From contig NC_133392.1 in assembly GCF_047511655.1 (NCBI RefSeq), positions 97,705,042 through 97,769,041 on the forward strand: a stretch of 64,000 nucleotides of DNA, in the 5' to 3' direction. Below, piece by piece: positions 14,655 through 26,670 of this stretch (the stretch's first letter is position 1; the number at the start of each line of letters is the position of its first letter). Source of the stretch: Castor canadensis. Lineage: Eukaryota; Chordata; Mammalia; Rodentia; Castoridae. Both the position numbers and the translations under genes were made by a program. The notes below the pieces were generated by a model. It ran no database searches. It worked only from the letters and a program-made list of their open reading frames with translations, and had not been told where the DNA came from.

Positions 14655-14850
14655 AGAAGCAGGGCACAGTAGTGCATGCCATTCCAGCACTTGGGAGGAA
14701 TAAGGCAGGAGTATCTTGAGTTCAAAGCCAGCCTGAGCTACATAGTAAGACTCTGTCTCAAAACACATATATATAAAGCTAGAAGCTGTGGGTATAGTTT
14801 GGGCAGTAAGTAGAGAGAGTGCTTAGCAGACCCTGGGTTTCATCCCCATA
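14655..14850 (+). mobile_element. B1-like monomer followed by ID-like unit
   Basis: B1-like part (agggcacagtagtgcatgcc...tacatagtaagactctgtctcaaaac, about 14660-14765), a short (AT) tract, then an ID-like part (gtgggtatagtttgggcag...ctgggtttcatcccc). Confidence 0.75.
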
Positions 14851-14885
14851 ACAACGACAAAGCCTAAGACCCTCAGACCCTTTCT

Positions 14886-14975
14886 GAGGGGCTAGAGGTG
14901 TGGCTCAAGTGGTAGAGTGCCTAGTGTGATGCCCTGAGTTCAAACCCCAGTACCATTTAAAAAAAAACCCAAACT
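14886..14975 (+). mobile_element. SINE right half
   Basis: ggctagaggtgtggctcaagtggtagagtgcc...tgagttcaaaccccagtaccat plus an A-rich tail. Confidence 0.9.
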
Positions 14976-17900
14976 TAAATACAGCTTTATTATATTTAAT
15001 TAATGAGGGTCACAAACTTACTTTTAAAATTATGCTCTAAAATGTCATAAACCTAATCATAATCCCAAAATATGAAAATAGATCCTACTTGCCTATTTGA
15101 AATAGTGAGTTTTTTCACTCCTACCAATGTATAATTCCTCACTGAAAACCAAGAATCTTAATTTCAACCTGCTTTGACATTCTTCTATAATAATTGCATA
15201 GAATAATTTGCCTTTACATGACTATAGGAGATTTTTCAAAGTGTATTCACTATACTATGAGCCCTAAAAGGTAAGACCTGCTCTATTTCTCTCAATATCC
15301 TTGGTGTTTTACACAACATAGTACAAGCTCAATTCCTATTTGAGCCAGTGGTGAATGACAAAGAGCTAACAGAAAAACTGTGGGATCTAAACTCAGACCA
15401 AATAAGATGAATGATGTCTGCACAGAAGGGCTGATGATAATTAACTGAAGTAATAATAAAAAATAAAATTGGGTGGGTTTATACTAAACTAAATTTATGA
15501 ACAATCAGCAATCTAGGACTTGGGCAAGCTACCATCCCAAGCAAATAGATGTAGTAATTACTGGAAGTGTCTGAGCCTCCGCATCTTCTTTCCATGTGGA
15601 AGACAGACTTTCATTGAAGAACACAACTGGGGATGGAAAGACTTGGGTTTCTGGCGCCAATCAAGCCAGTGGGTTGAGGAGGCAGAAAAACAGTAACTCC
15701 TCTTTATGGACAAACTCTTGGAGTCACAAAAATGCTTCTAAACACTTCTTAAATGGAAAGGGAATAGAATTATTTAAGAGATTCTAGAAAAGACTACTTT
15801 ACCTGAAATATTTCCCCAGTGCTTTCTGTATTACTTATTCACTTAAAATATTGAATTTGTTTTAGTTACTAATACATGGTCCCTTCCAGCGCTAATTGAT
15901 AAATTGACACTAACAATAAGTGTCAATAAATGCTAACCTCTCTTCCCACTGCCGTGATCACATTACCTAAGAAGTATTGCTAATCCAGATATATATACAA
16001 CATTTAACATCTAATACCCAATTCTAGGCCCATCAGTCTTTCCATCATATTATGCTTCTGAATTCAGGGAATTGCATATTCACGTGTCTAGGGTAGGATA
16101 AGGTAATGTTATGTAATATAGGTAATATAAATGAGTGTGATTGGTTATAAAGCAATAGGGGATCATGGAGACAATGTCAAATGTAGAGTGTGTACCCTAT
16201 CTGGGGCAACCACTAAGTTACAGAGTATTGTTCCTATGCAGAAATGAGGACCCAATTTTGTTCAGACCTTCCAGTTTTTCAAGAAAGGACATAAATCCAT
16301 ACCTTAATGTACAATGAACCAAATTTTTAAGCATATCTATAGCTCAAAACTGTCTTTTTTTTTTTTTGTCAATTTGTAGCCCCTAATCTAAATGAATGAG
16401 CCACATTGAAAATATGGAATGGGGCAAAGGAGAGGCCAATTTTGGATAGAAAGAGAGAGGCAGAATTAAAGGGGAAGAAATAACAGGGAAGAGGCATGGA
16501 AAGGAAGGTGGCAGTGAATCTTACCAATCTCAAAACCTTACCAATCTCAAAACCAAGCAGCCCCAAACTGCTTGTCTTCTAATCTGAGTGTAAAGAGTAA
16601 GAGAAGTCAAGAAGGAAAAAGAGTGGGGGATGGGGGCAGAAGAAAAGGAGTCACCTCTTGAGCACTTAGCAGATGGCAGACACTGCATCAGATGCTTTCA
16701 ATATGTTGCTTTATTGGGACAGTGCAGGGAAAAAGTCCTACTCAAGGGCAAAGACTAGAAGGAAATGCATAAAAATATTAACAGTAGGGTTGTCAGGTTG
16801 TGAGAACACCTTTTCTATTTGAAGTATATAGTTGTTTAAGTTTAGAGTATAAATTTTTCTGGGTTAAAATCCACCCACTTTAGATTGTCAGAAGTACCCA
16901 CAATAGGCTGGGGTGTAGTCAGTGGTGGAACAAAAACAACAAAAAGTACACTACCATAAATTAAGCCAAACTACATAATATTCAAATTTAAAAAAAAGTG
17001 ACAATTTCAAGTATGTGTAATACTAAACTATCCAAATATAACCAGATGAAAGTAACTACACAGGTGAAGTCAACACAGATTGATTAAATAAGAACAGAAA
17101 TATGTGAAAATCTTAAGAATGTAGTAAGTTATTTTCCCTCAGAGTTATAAAGTAAACTACCAAGAGGTTTTTTTGTATATGACCTACATAATTATAAAAT
17201 ATATAAAAAGTCCTCTTTCCTACCAAATTTTTAGACATCTGCCCCATGTTATAAACTTTTCTACAGTCACTGTATTTTCTTTCTTTTATATATGTATATC
17301 TCTTATATATTTATTTAAATCATATTTTTTACTTTTCAGAGGTTTTCAAAGATAACAGGTAGATTGTTTTCATAAATGAAGTCTATCATTTCAGGTCACT
17401 TGGGTTCTAAGCAATCTAAATCCCCAATTAATCGCTTCCAAATATACATTTTAGTTTTCATTTTGTTCACAAATGAAACCCTAACCTAAATACTTCAAGT
17501 GAAATTTCAGGGGAAAAATACCGTTCAAAAACCTAGATACTGCATTCCTTTGTTGATGCTAAATATAGTCATCTCAAGATGACATACATTTTGACAGTGA
17601 TCAGCCTTACATGTCAAATTTTCAAAATAGCACAGATTCCATTTTTAAGGTGAGCAAGAAAAACTGCCACTCACTACATTTCAATTGAAGATGGATTTAA
17701 AAGTGGAAATCTTCTATTTAAACTGAATTACATCAGTAACGGCAATGAGAAAACTGGAATTAAGAGAACAGTGTTGTGTTGTTTGCTTAGGGCTCTTGGA
17801 GTTGTTGCAGGGAAAATACAGAATTGCATACATTTTTCTTTAAATTATTCTTTAGAAGCATCAGTCAAAATTTAAAATATCTTCAGAAATAGGTGCTAAT

Positions 17901-18599
17901 AGCTGTAAGGAAGAAGAATCTTAGCTACATGAATAATCAAAGTTCATTCATACTAAATATAACTTCTTTAAAAAAACCCTTTCCTTCATTTAATTAATTA
18001 TGCAGTCTTTGTGCCAGTATCCCTAAAGTCAAAAGAATTTCAGAGACAAGTATGTGGAGTTTTCTCACGGCAGCAGTTTAACCTGTAAAAGGATAATATT
18101 CGGTGAAAAACTGAGCGCCCACTCAGTGTGTGATAGGATGGTATAAATACTTGCTTATTTGATCGCGCTTCACAAGACATAGTTATGCGGTGACTCACAA
18201 GGCCATGAGCCCCTTCTATATGAACTCACTGACAAAATTTAGCTGCTGAATGATGTTCCCCTCGTTTTGGTCAGTGAACTAATTTCTTATCATGGCTTCT
18301 TTTCTCTACCTGCCTCTCTCCTAAGGACAGACATTTTGGTAGGGCACAGCTATTTTTACCTTGTTATCGCTCTCTCCCAACTCTTTGTTCGCATTGTGGC
18401 CTTTCATAAGAATAAAACGAGTATCTCAAAGTTGTTTCAACAACCAACTAACCTCTCAAGTTGACTATTTTTCTTACAAGTGTCAGTAATAATACATTTT
18501 TACCGTTTGTGAGCGTTTCGCCGTTTACGAAGACGGTGTTTTCAAAATGCACGTAGCCCAGAGACCCCTGAGGAGGTGAGGACAGTCACTCACTCCAAC

Positions 18600-19530
18600 T
18601 TCAGCTCCAAAGTGCTTCACCCTCCAGCGTCCCACCTGCGTGGAATGTCAAAGACTGTGGAGCCGAGGTAGGTGATGGGCCTCTCGATCGCGTCCCCCTC
18701 CCCCCGCCCCTGCCTCCCGGGGGCGATGGGTCGGGGCACTGGCGGGGACCGAGACGGCGGCGGGGCACGTGCCGGGGGACCGCACTCAACTTTGGCCGCT
18801 CGGACCAAGGGCACCCGCTCCGCCCACCCGAGCTCTGCCCCTGCAGAGTACGGAACGCACCCCAACTCGGGGAGCCGGGCCAGGACACCTCAACCCGAAG
18901 CCGGAGGCGGGGTGACGCGGCGACAGCGAGCAGAGCCGGGCGGCACCCGCGGGCCCGCAGGACGCGCGCGGTTCGGGGGCCGGGACGCTCGCTGTTGGGA
19001 GCCCGGCGCTCGGAGCGCCTCCCGCAGCCGCCGCCTCCGTTCCCGGGACCCACCTCGCCCCCACCGCCCCTCCACGTTTCCCCAGCCCTCTTACCCGCCG
19101 GGAGCTGCGGGGAAGCCAAGGTCCTCGCTGCGTGCGTCCTGTGCCCCCGCCTGGGTCGGGGTCTGGGAGCTGTGACCGCGGCCGCTGCTGCTCCCGCCGC
19201 TGGAAGCCCTCTGGCTGCCGTCGCCGCCGCCGCCTCCAGCAGCAAGTTTCCATAAAAGTCCTGGTGCGCAGCCTGCGCCCGCATTCCAGACGGGCCCAGC
19301 GCCGGCTGCAGCTGTTCCAGAGCACAAGGCCAGTGCCCCGCCCCCACCTCCCCCGTGTCGCCGGGGAGGGCTGGAGAGTCCCACAGAAAGGCCGGCCAGG
19401 GGGCAGCCGCCAGCTCTCCGCCAGCACTGCTTGCTACTTGCTCGGCCCTAGTAGGTGCCTCAGCTGACCCCTAATCTCAGGCCGGCCTCCACCTCCCCTC
19501 CCGCAGGGCCGGGAGAAGGGAGGCTGCCTT
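18600..19530. promoter_or_regulatory. CpG island, NEXN promoter (probably bidirectional)
   Basis: A sharply bounded stretch of very high G+C with dense CpG in an otherwise AT-rich window. It contains several GC boxes (for example 18702-18710 and 19336-19345), an E-box cagctg near 19311 and a short (CCG/CTG)-rich tract at about 19185-19245. It lies between the 3' end of MIGA1 and the NEXN coding exons, where the NEXN promoter is expected. In human a divergent lncRNA, NEXN-AS1, starts here; a plus-strand equivalent would run rightward, but I cannot identify its exons. Long reading frames on both strands are a by-product of the base composition. Confidence 0.85.
19095..19300 (-). other. NEXN: Putative NEXN non-coding exon 1
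   Basis: Inside the CpG island the minus strand has a good donor, cccggcgg|gtaagag, at 19095/19094. It lies about 13.3 kb upstream of the ATG exon, as expected for the long first intron of this gene. The upstream edge is a guess. A GC box (ccccgccccc on the plus strand) sits at 19336-19345, so transcription should start shortly to its left. The exon would contain ATGs at 19284 and 19253 that open upstream reading frames. No transcript evidence is available, and another donor in the island could be used. Confidence 0.5.
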
Positions 19531-20225
19531 CACTGTGGGAAGGGACTGGTGCTGCAGTGGTCTTCATTACCAGGCTGCCTCCTTGCAACCCCCTTTGCCC
19601 TGGGCCCACTTCTTCCAGATTCTCTTCCTGCCCTATATCCTATGAAAAAGGGAAGAGAAGCTACTGCTCCTCTTCTATCCTCACCCAAGACCTTGACCTT
19701 TGGCCAGCGTCCTCTATTAGAGCGAGGGGCAGCAATCTGGGAACACTTCATGTTCATTACCCTCTTTTCCTCTCCTGGTCTTTAACTCCAAAGAGGGCTA
19801 TTAGTAGAAAAAAAAAGTTGAAGGTGGGGGAACAACATTACATATATTACATATAATATATATAAATTTTCACCTTTCCTTAATTGATGGCAGATCATCT
19901 CTGATCTTCCTAACCTATAAAAGCATGTGAATATTAGGCACCCACAGACCTTTTCCACCTTGGATCACCAGCTCACCCATCAGACAACCCCATCTTGAAA
20001 CATGAAAGCCAAAGGAGACATTTTTTGGTTGGGGAGATCCTCAGTTCTTTATTGCACTTTAAAAAATCCAGCTGGCACCCAGACAAAGCAGGGAAGAGGG
20101 TAGCCACTATCAGCTTCAGACACTGGGCAGAGGCAGTGCCCAGGTTATACTTCAGGTATGTTCAGGACTTTTATTCTTAACTGTAGCTCTAGTTTCCCTT
20201 CTCCATCCCCACATTACTTAGGATG

Positions 20226-20434
20226 GATTTTTTTTCTTTTTTTCTTTTTTGTGGTTCTGGGGATTGAACTCAAAGCCTACACATTGAGCCACTCCACCAG
20301 TCCTTTTTTGTGAAGGATTTTTTTGAGATAGGGTGACGAGAACTATTTGCCAGGCTGGCTTTGAACCACAGTCCTTCTTATCTCTGCCTCCTGAGTAGCT
20401 AGGATTACAGGCGCGAGCCACCAGCGCCTGGCTT
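20226..20434 (-). mobile_element. Dimeric SINE, reverse
   Basis: Poly-T, right half (ggggattgaactcaaagcc...gagccactccaccagtcc), linker ttgtgaaggatttttttgagatagggt, and left half ending aggattacaggcgcgagccaccagcgcctggct. Confidence 0.92.
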
Positions 20435-20519
20435 GGAAATTCATTTCTTAATTACAGAAAGTTCTAAATTGGCAATTAAGTTATTAAAATTTACTTTAAT
20501 ACAAGTAGTAATAGGCTCT

Positions 20520-20728
20520 TGAGCTTACCTCTTTCTCCCATCAATACTCTCACCATGGCCTTCTTCAGTTCATGGAAATTTCCACAGGCCTTCCCTTCAG
20601 GGCCTTTTCACAAGCCATTCCCTATGTACAAAATCCTCTTCCCCTAACTTCAGCATATCCTTTGGCTTGACAATTAAATCCTGCCTCCTCTAAGAAGCCT
20701 TCCTTGCACTGCAGTCTGTATCAATTAG
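20520..20728 (+). mobile_element. L2-type LINE fragment, part 1
   Basis: Diverged L2 text (ggccttttcacaagccattccctatgtacaaaatcc...cctcctctaagaagccttccttgcac). It is interrupted by SINEs and continues at 21035-21110. Confidence 0.55.
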
Positions 20729-20733
20729 AAATG

Positions 20734-21034
20734 CTGGGGCTGGTGGAGTGACTCAAGTGGTAGAGCCCCCACCTACCATGTGTAAGGTCTTAAATTCAAA
20801 CCCCAATACCATTAAAAAAAAAAAAATAGCAGGCACCAATGGCTCACGCCTGTAATCCTAACTACTCAGGAGGCTGAGATCAGGAGGATTGCGGTTTGAA
20901 GCCAGCCCAGGCAAATAGCTCAAGGGACCCTATTTTGAAAAAACCCACCAGAAAAAATGGCTGGTAGAGTGGCTCAAGGTGAAGGCCTTGATTTCAAACA
21001 CCAGTACTGTTAAAAAAAAAAAAAAAAAAAAAGT
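20734..21034 (+). mobile_element. SINE right half followed by a full dimer
   Basis: 20734-20826 is a right half (ggctggtggagtgactcaagtggtagagc). 20829-21034 is a full dimer (ggctcacgcctgtaatcctaac...aaacaccagtactgtt plus about 20 A). The second inserted into or next to the first one's A tail. Confidence 0.9.
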
Positions 21035-21189
21035 TCATCCCACCTTTTCCCTCACTGTGCATCAAATTTTAACTATACATTTTTGTGATTTAAACAATTA
21101 GAAGCTGTCTAATTTTGTACTTCTCACCAATAGATTCATCAGATTAAACACAACTCTCCATTCTCTGTAAACTACTGAGAGCCACCTAC

Positions 21190-22080
21190 AGTATGCCAGG
21201 TCACCAATTCATCGTTCATTCAGCAGCAAATAATCAGTTCTAGACAGCAAGGAGATAGCAGTGACAAAAATAAAACTCTTGCTGTCATGGAGCATGCATT
21301 CCAGTGGAAGAAGGCAGACATAGAACTTGGGTGACGTGCAGCATGGCTAGCATCAGAGCAGTGAAGTAAGGATGTGGGGGAACGGGCTGAGAGGAGGTTA
21401 GAATTTTAGATAAGAGTGGCTAGAGAAAGCCTCATGTGAGTGAAAGTCTTGAAGAAAATAAGGCAGTGTATTCCTTTGCTTTTCATTATTATAACAAAAT
21501 CCTGAGACTGGACAAATTTATAGAGAAAGGAGGTTTATTACCTTACAATTCTGAGGGCTTAAGAGCATGGTGCTGAGATCCACTAAGGTCTAGTGAGGAC
21601 CACATGGCAGGTGGCATACAACTGCACACAGTTTGTGGGAGAGGGAGAGACAGGAAGCCACAGTGGGGGAAAACATCCGTCACAACTTTCTAGGCCCCAG
21701 TTCTTAAAAGTTCCACTACCTTTTAACATCACCACCTGGGGGGGCTACGCTTCTAGCACACAATTTTGGATGTGACAAACCACATCTAAACCGCAGCGGG
21801 CAGTAACCTGTGTGAAAACCTGAAGATGCAAATGTCTGGGGAACAGTGGTCCAGAGAGATACGAAGGCCCAGAGAAGGATCCCATTTGACATTTGCTAGG
21901 AAGAACAAGGAGGCTTGCCTGGGGGAAGCTGGGTTCATGAGTCCTCAGGAGTTGAGGTAACGCAGGGGACAGACATTGTAAGGATTCTGGTTTTTATTCC
22001 AAGATGGGAGATGCCATTGGTGGGTTTTGAACAAAGTATTAACACAGTATGCCCTGGGTTCAAGCCCCAGCACTGCAAGG
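21190..22080 (+). repeat. Ancient interspersed repeat split by an LTR
   Basis: 21210-21460 (gtgacaaaaataaaactcttgctgtcatggagcatgcattccagtgg) and 21830-22060 (aaggattctggtttttattccaagatgggagatgccattggtgggttttgaac) read like one old repeat, interrupted by the MaLR LTR at 21464-21798. Family not assigned; a related piece is at 37490-38060. Confidence 0.5.
21464..21798 (-). mobile_element. MaLR solo LTR, reverse
   Basis: It begins tcattattataacaaaatcctgagactgg and continues aatttatagagaaaggaggtttattac; it ends tgtgacaaaccacatctaaaccgcagc (reverse of TGCTGTGGTTTAGATGTG). The LTR is diverged and shortened. Confidence 0.75.
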
Positions 22081-22240
22081 AAAAAAACAGTAAGGGATTT
22101 GGAATCCCAGATGATGACTTAGAGGGATGTAGTCTGTGCAAGACACACGTTAGAATACCGAGCGAACTGAAGGGCTTAATGTCATATCAAGAGACTGGCC
22201 AAAGAATGTGCACTTATTCTTTTAAAAATTAAAATATCTA

Positions 22241-22535
22241 GGGGCCAAGCATGGTGGTGAATACCTGTTAATTCCAGCTATTCAGGAGGCAGTGATCAGG
22301 AGGATTGAGATTCAAGGTCAGTTGGGGCAAAAGGCAACTACCGTCTCAACAAATAAGCCAGTTATGGTGGTACACACCTGTGATCCCAGCAATGCCAGAG
22401 GTGTAGGTAGAAGGATCATAGTTTAAGACTGGCCCCAGGCAAAAACATGAGAACCTACCTGAAAAATTGCCCTTAAAAGAGGATTGGAAGTGTGTCTCAC
22501 GTGGTGGAGCAGCACCTCCCTATCAAATTTTTTAA
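22241..22535 (+). mobile_element. Dimeric SINE with extra left unit
   Basis: Left unit (aagcatggtggtgaatacctg), second left unit (gttatggtggtacacacctgtgatcccagc), then a degraded right half (ggaagtgtgtctcacgtggtggagc) and an A-rich end. Confidence 0.8.
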
Positions 22536-22871
22536 AAATATCTGTGTAATTTATTAGGAGTCTCTGTTGTATCCAGCCAGCAAGAAGACCCCAAAAGGTC
22601 CTATCCTCTGGTATTCATATCCTGTGGAGTCTTCATCCACTTTGTGTCAAGGTTGGGTTTGCCTACAGGACAAGATTATGGCAGAAGTGATAGCACTTCA
22701 AATAGTTTTTCTTGGATTACTCTCAATCTGGAAGAAGCCAGTTACCATGTCTTAAAAACATCCAGGAGCCCTATTGACAAGTCTAGTTGGTAAGTCCAAG
22801 TCCAGTTGGTAAGTTCAATAGCCAGCAATGGACTGAGTGAGCAAAGGAGCAAATCTTCCAGCCCCCTTGGT

Positions 22872-23490
22872 CTTGTTTCGTGTTGCTGTAATAGAATACT
22901 TGACACTGAAAAACTTTTTTTTTTTTGGTGGGACTGGGGTTTGAACTCCCGATTTCACACTTGCAAAGCAGGCGCTTACCACTTAAGCCACATCTTCCAT
23001 CTATCTTGCTGTGGTTATTTTGGCGATGGAGTCTTGCAAAGTGTTTGCCTCAGCTGACTTTGAACCTTGAACCTCCCAATCTGAGCCTCCCAAGTAGCTA
23101 GAATTACCAGCATGGGCCACTGTAAAGACATTTAAAAAAAAAAAAGATTTATTTGGTTCATGATTCCATTAGCTGGATAGTCCAAACAGCATGGCCCTAG
23201 CTAGCTGGTGCAGGCCCCCGGGTGCATCACAAATAGTGAAGCAGAAAGGGACCCAACCATGTGCAGAGTGGCACATCGTGAGAGCAAGGAAGAAAGAGGG
23301 TGAGGGGCTGGTGTTGCTTTTAGAACAACCTGCTCCTAGGAGACCCGACCGACTCCAGCAAGACAGCAGTTATCTATTCATGAGGGCAGAGCCTGGGACC
23401 TACAATCCCTTCCCCTAGGTTCCACCACCCCAGGGACCAAGCTCACACCACATGAACCTCTGGGAGACAAACCGAATCCAAACCACAGCA
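22872..23490 (-). mobile_element. MaLR solo LTR, reverse, split by SINE
   Basis: 22872-22913 (ttgtttcgtgttgctgtaatagaatacttgacac) and 23133-23490 (agatttatttggttcatgattccattagctgg...aaaccgaatccaaaccacagca) are two parts of one LTR. A reverse SINE lies between them. Confidence 0.78.
22914..23132 (-). mobile_element. Dimeric SINE inside LTR, reverse
   Basis: Poly-T, ggtgggactggggtttgaactcccgatttcac...gcgcttaccacttaagccac, then a left half ending gctagaattaccagcatgggccac. Confidence 0.85.
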
Positions 23491-23653
23491 TAGTCCTAAC
23501 CTAGACTTCAGATTGCTGCAACCTTAGGAGATCTAAAATCAGAACCAGCAGTAAGCCATTCCTGAATTACCAACCCTCAGAAACCAGTGATGTTGGTTTC
23601 AAGTGCTAAATTTTGGGATAATGTGTTATGTTGCAATAGATAATGACTATTAA

Positions 23654-23788
23654 CAGAGCACAGTGGCACATGCCTGTAGTTCTAGCTACTCAGAAAGTTG
23701 AGGTGGAAGGTTGCTTGAGCCTAGGAGTTTACACCAGTCTTGGCCAACATAGCAAACTGTCTCAAAAAAAAAAAAAAAAAAAAAAAAG
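23654..23788 (+). mobile_element. 7SL-like (B1/Alu-type) SINE monomer
   Basis: gagcacagtggcacatgcctgtagttctagctactcag...gcttgagcctaggagtt...cttggccaacatagcaaactgtctc plus about 24 A. A monomer without the ID half. Confidence 0.85.
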
Positions 23789-23889
23789 CATTGAATATAC
23801 TTTCTTTAAACCTACTTCACCACCTTCTACCACATTAAGTACTTGGTCCTTTTTAAGGTTCCTCAGCATATAATCTCAGAATACTATTA

Positions 23890-24740
23890 AATCAGGATTA
23901 GTAAAGTTCTGGAAACTGTATATTTCAATTACTTTCACATGTCAAAGTGCTTCTCTGTATTTAAGTATAATGGTGTTATGTAAACATAGCAAATTATCAA
24001 AGTGCTGTAATTTCCTATATATAAATGTACTTTATGTGAAAGCCTTCTGTGACACACATAAGAAAACAGTTAAAAGCAAAATGTTGAGGTGATATTTGAT
24101 GTACCAATTGCTTTGCTATAGCTTTTAAGTAAAGAATAAAAAGCATCATAGAAGGAAGGTTTGTTCCTTTTCTTCTTGGTACTAAAATGCAGCTGATGTT
24201 ACTGTGGATGTAGAAAAAAGACAAAGAACTTCAGCAGACCAAAGAGCTTGTGCAGCCTGATCAAAGATGTCAGTAGCATAGGAGAGTAACAGATCAAGGG
24301 GTAAGCAGTGGTAGGGTAACAAATGAAGGGGTACAGGAAACAGGAAGAAACTGGGGGGGAAAAACACAAGTCAAAAGTGGTGTAAGAGCAGTAAGAAAGA
24401 CAGTCAATAAACAAAGTGTTTATACAGATTTCCAGCAAAACCCTTCCAATAATGTAGTAATAAGACACACATGCTTGCAGAAAAGCATTTTAGATACCTG
24501 AGAGTTCAGAGAGATGTTTAAAGTGCAAAACATTCAGTTCAGAGAGCATAATCAAAGAGGATGTATGAAAGAGCAAAGAATATGGAAGATAATGGCACAG
24601 AAAACAGAAAGTGAGACTGAGATGCAGATCTAGGGCCCCACTCTACTTCCCATGTAGCAAAAGACCCAACTCATGTTTGTATGACTTGCTTAAGTAAAAC
24701 ACTTCAGTCTATATGTCCAATGAAAAAACTTTGAAAACAG
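23890..24740. other. Intergenic, no recognised content
   Basis: AT-rich single-copy sequence between the MIGA1 3' end and the CpG island side. I see no gene or repeat family here. Exons of a plus-strand lncRNA equivalent to NEXN-AS1 could lie in 19.5-24.7 kb, but none can be supported. Confidence 0.4.
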
Positions 24741-24832
24741 AGGTGGGTGAATGGTTCAGTGGGAAAGCTCTTGCCCAGCATGTACAAGGCCTTAGGGTCA
24801 GTCTCCAGCACTACACACACACACACACAGAG
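24741..24832 (+). mobile_element. ID SINE with (CA)n tail
   Basis: gggtgaatggttcagtgggaaagctcttgcccagcatgtacaaggcc...gtctccagcactacacacaca. Confidence 0.85.
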
Positions 24833-24900
24833 CAGAAATTAAGAATGTAACTGCACATGTATCTATATGAAACATATTTAATTATTCTAAAATAAACCAA

Positions 24901-24906
24901 TTTATT
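24901..24906 (-). terminator. Candidate MIGA1 polyadenylation signal
   Basis: AATAAA on the minus strand in the context cagtattcAATAAAttggtttatt, followed by a T/G-rich stretch. Another AATAAA occurs at 25117-25112. The choice between them is inference. Confidence 0.4.
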
Positions 24907-26450
24907 GAATACTGTTTCATGTCTAGGTGAAGCCTTTCTGCGCTGTTAACTAGAGTCATCCATCCAGACAGCATCCCTCCCTCTCCCGGACTAAGTGGAT
25001 CTGAAGACTTAACCAAGAAACGATGAGGAAGGAGCTTCAAATCATGTATTATATTCAATGGCATGGTTCATCAGAACACTTTGAAATTAATTAGGACACA
25101 AGTACTTTGTCTTTATTCATTATAAACTACCTTTTGTTCCATGTTAGTACATAATGACAATATTTGATAAAATTTTACTTTACATTTGAATTCAATGCTT
25201 CTGCAGTTTGTCTGTGTTCTCTATGCCTGCACATGGGGCCTTATGCTGACTGTAAGCTCTCACAGAGTCTAAAGAGACAACGTCAATATTGTTTAAAGTA
25301 TGCAACAAGTCACCAAAATGTATCATCATTTTTATTTCACAGTAAGAGAAACACATCCATGTTACAGTGCTTATTTCAGCTAAAGAGCCAGTGCTATTTT
25401 TTTTCTGCTATTGTAGTGCTTCACTTTTACACAAATTAATGAGTTCAGTCCTTACATTTAAGCAATAGATACATTTCCTGATATCAGCCAAAAAAAGCTA
25501 AAACATGGTTGTTCTAAAACTAAACAAAACAAGAATAGGAACAAAGAATGTCCTCACTGCTATTTTGCATATTATATAAACTTTTAATCTCACATGTATA
25601 TATCTTAATCTGATTAATACAAGTAAAAACAGAATTTGAATTTAGCCTAATTCTTATAATCACTTTAATTTTACATCCTAATTTCTGAATACATGTTCAC
25701 ATTAAAATGAAAGCAAATGGGTTATAAACATAATTTCAAATTTTTCATCATGAAAGGTTACACAGAAGTGTATTAAATATTACTTTGACATTTCTATTTC
25801 CTAGGCTTAAAAGAATAATAAGCAAATAATTCTTCTGTAATGCAAATAATCACTTTTAGAAATTAAGTAGAAAATGTCGTATCTTAAGGCAAGAAAACGT
25901 CTATATACTTTTCTGTGCTCAACAAATTAATAGAGTCATAGCAATTGGATGCAAATAACAAAATTCTTTGGAACTAACTGTAACAGTATGCAAAACATGG
26001 TATCTTTTTAAAAAGATAGTTGCATTTTGACATTTAATAAACAATAAACATTATTAACCTTCAGGAAGCAATAACTACCTTGTTAGCTGAAAAAATATAG
26101 AGAGAAACCAAATAAAAAAAAGAAATATGAAATATAAATCAACTGAACATTCATCCTTTTTCTTCCAGCAAAGAGGCAGAAGTAATCTCCTCAGGACTGA
26201 TTCTTGCAGCTTACATCCGAAAGTCAGTGGTAAGACTGTTGGTGATAATACCACCATGATTAAGTGTTCAGCAGGGTTTTACCCTAAAAGGCTCTAGACT
26301 TTCATTTAAAAAAAATTTTTTAAAGCATTGCTTTTTCTATTTAATCCAGTTTTAAGGCAAATGAAAACTGGTATGTATATGTTAAATACCCTTCTGCAGT
26401 CATTAATTTTGTATTTAAAAAGAAGTTATCTTCCTTTAAAAAAAAAAAAG

Positions 26451-26670
26451 TCAAGTTTCTTCTTTTTCTTTTTCTGTGGTACTGGGTTTGAACTCAGGGC
26501 TTACACCTTGAGCAACTCCACCAGCCCTTTTTTGTGATGGGTTTTTTTTGAGATAGGGTCTTTCAGACTACTTGCCCAGACTGGCTTCGAACCGCAATCC
26601 TCCCCATCTCTGCCTCCTGAATAGCTAGGATTACAGGCGTGAGCCACCAGTGCCCAACTTCAAGTTTCTT
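26451..26670 (-). mobile_element. Dimeric SINE with target duplication, reverse
   Basis: Full reverse dimer (ggtactgggtttgaactcagggc...ttacaggcgtgagccaccagtgccc) between tcaagtttctt at 26451-26461 and the same 11 bases at 26660-26670. Confidence 0.93.

Larger units (their letters stand above)
5784..19094 (-). other. NEXN: NEXN intron 1
   Basis: About 13.3 kb separate the putative first exon from the ATG exon. The proximal part (6.3-11.9 kb) is filled by nested repeats listed separately. The stretches 11960-13095, 13440-14650 and 14975-18560 are AT-rich, mostly single-copy sequence in which I recognise no gene, RNA or repeat family apart from short SINE traces. Confidence 0.6.

Noticed and set aside
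18601..19347. Open frames of 248, 213 and 167 codons across the CpG island
   Set aside because: High G+C removes stop codons in several frames on both strands at once. The longest frame begins at GTG, the products are Pro/Arg/Ala-rich low-complexity text, and a splice donor at 19095 cuts the minus-strand frames.
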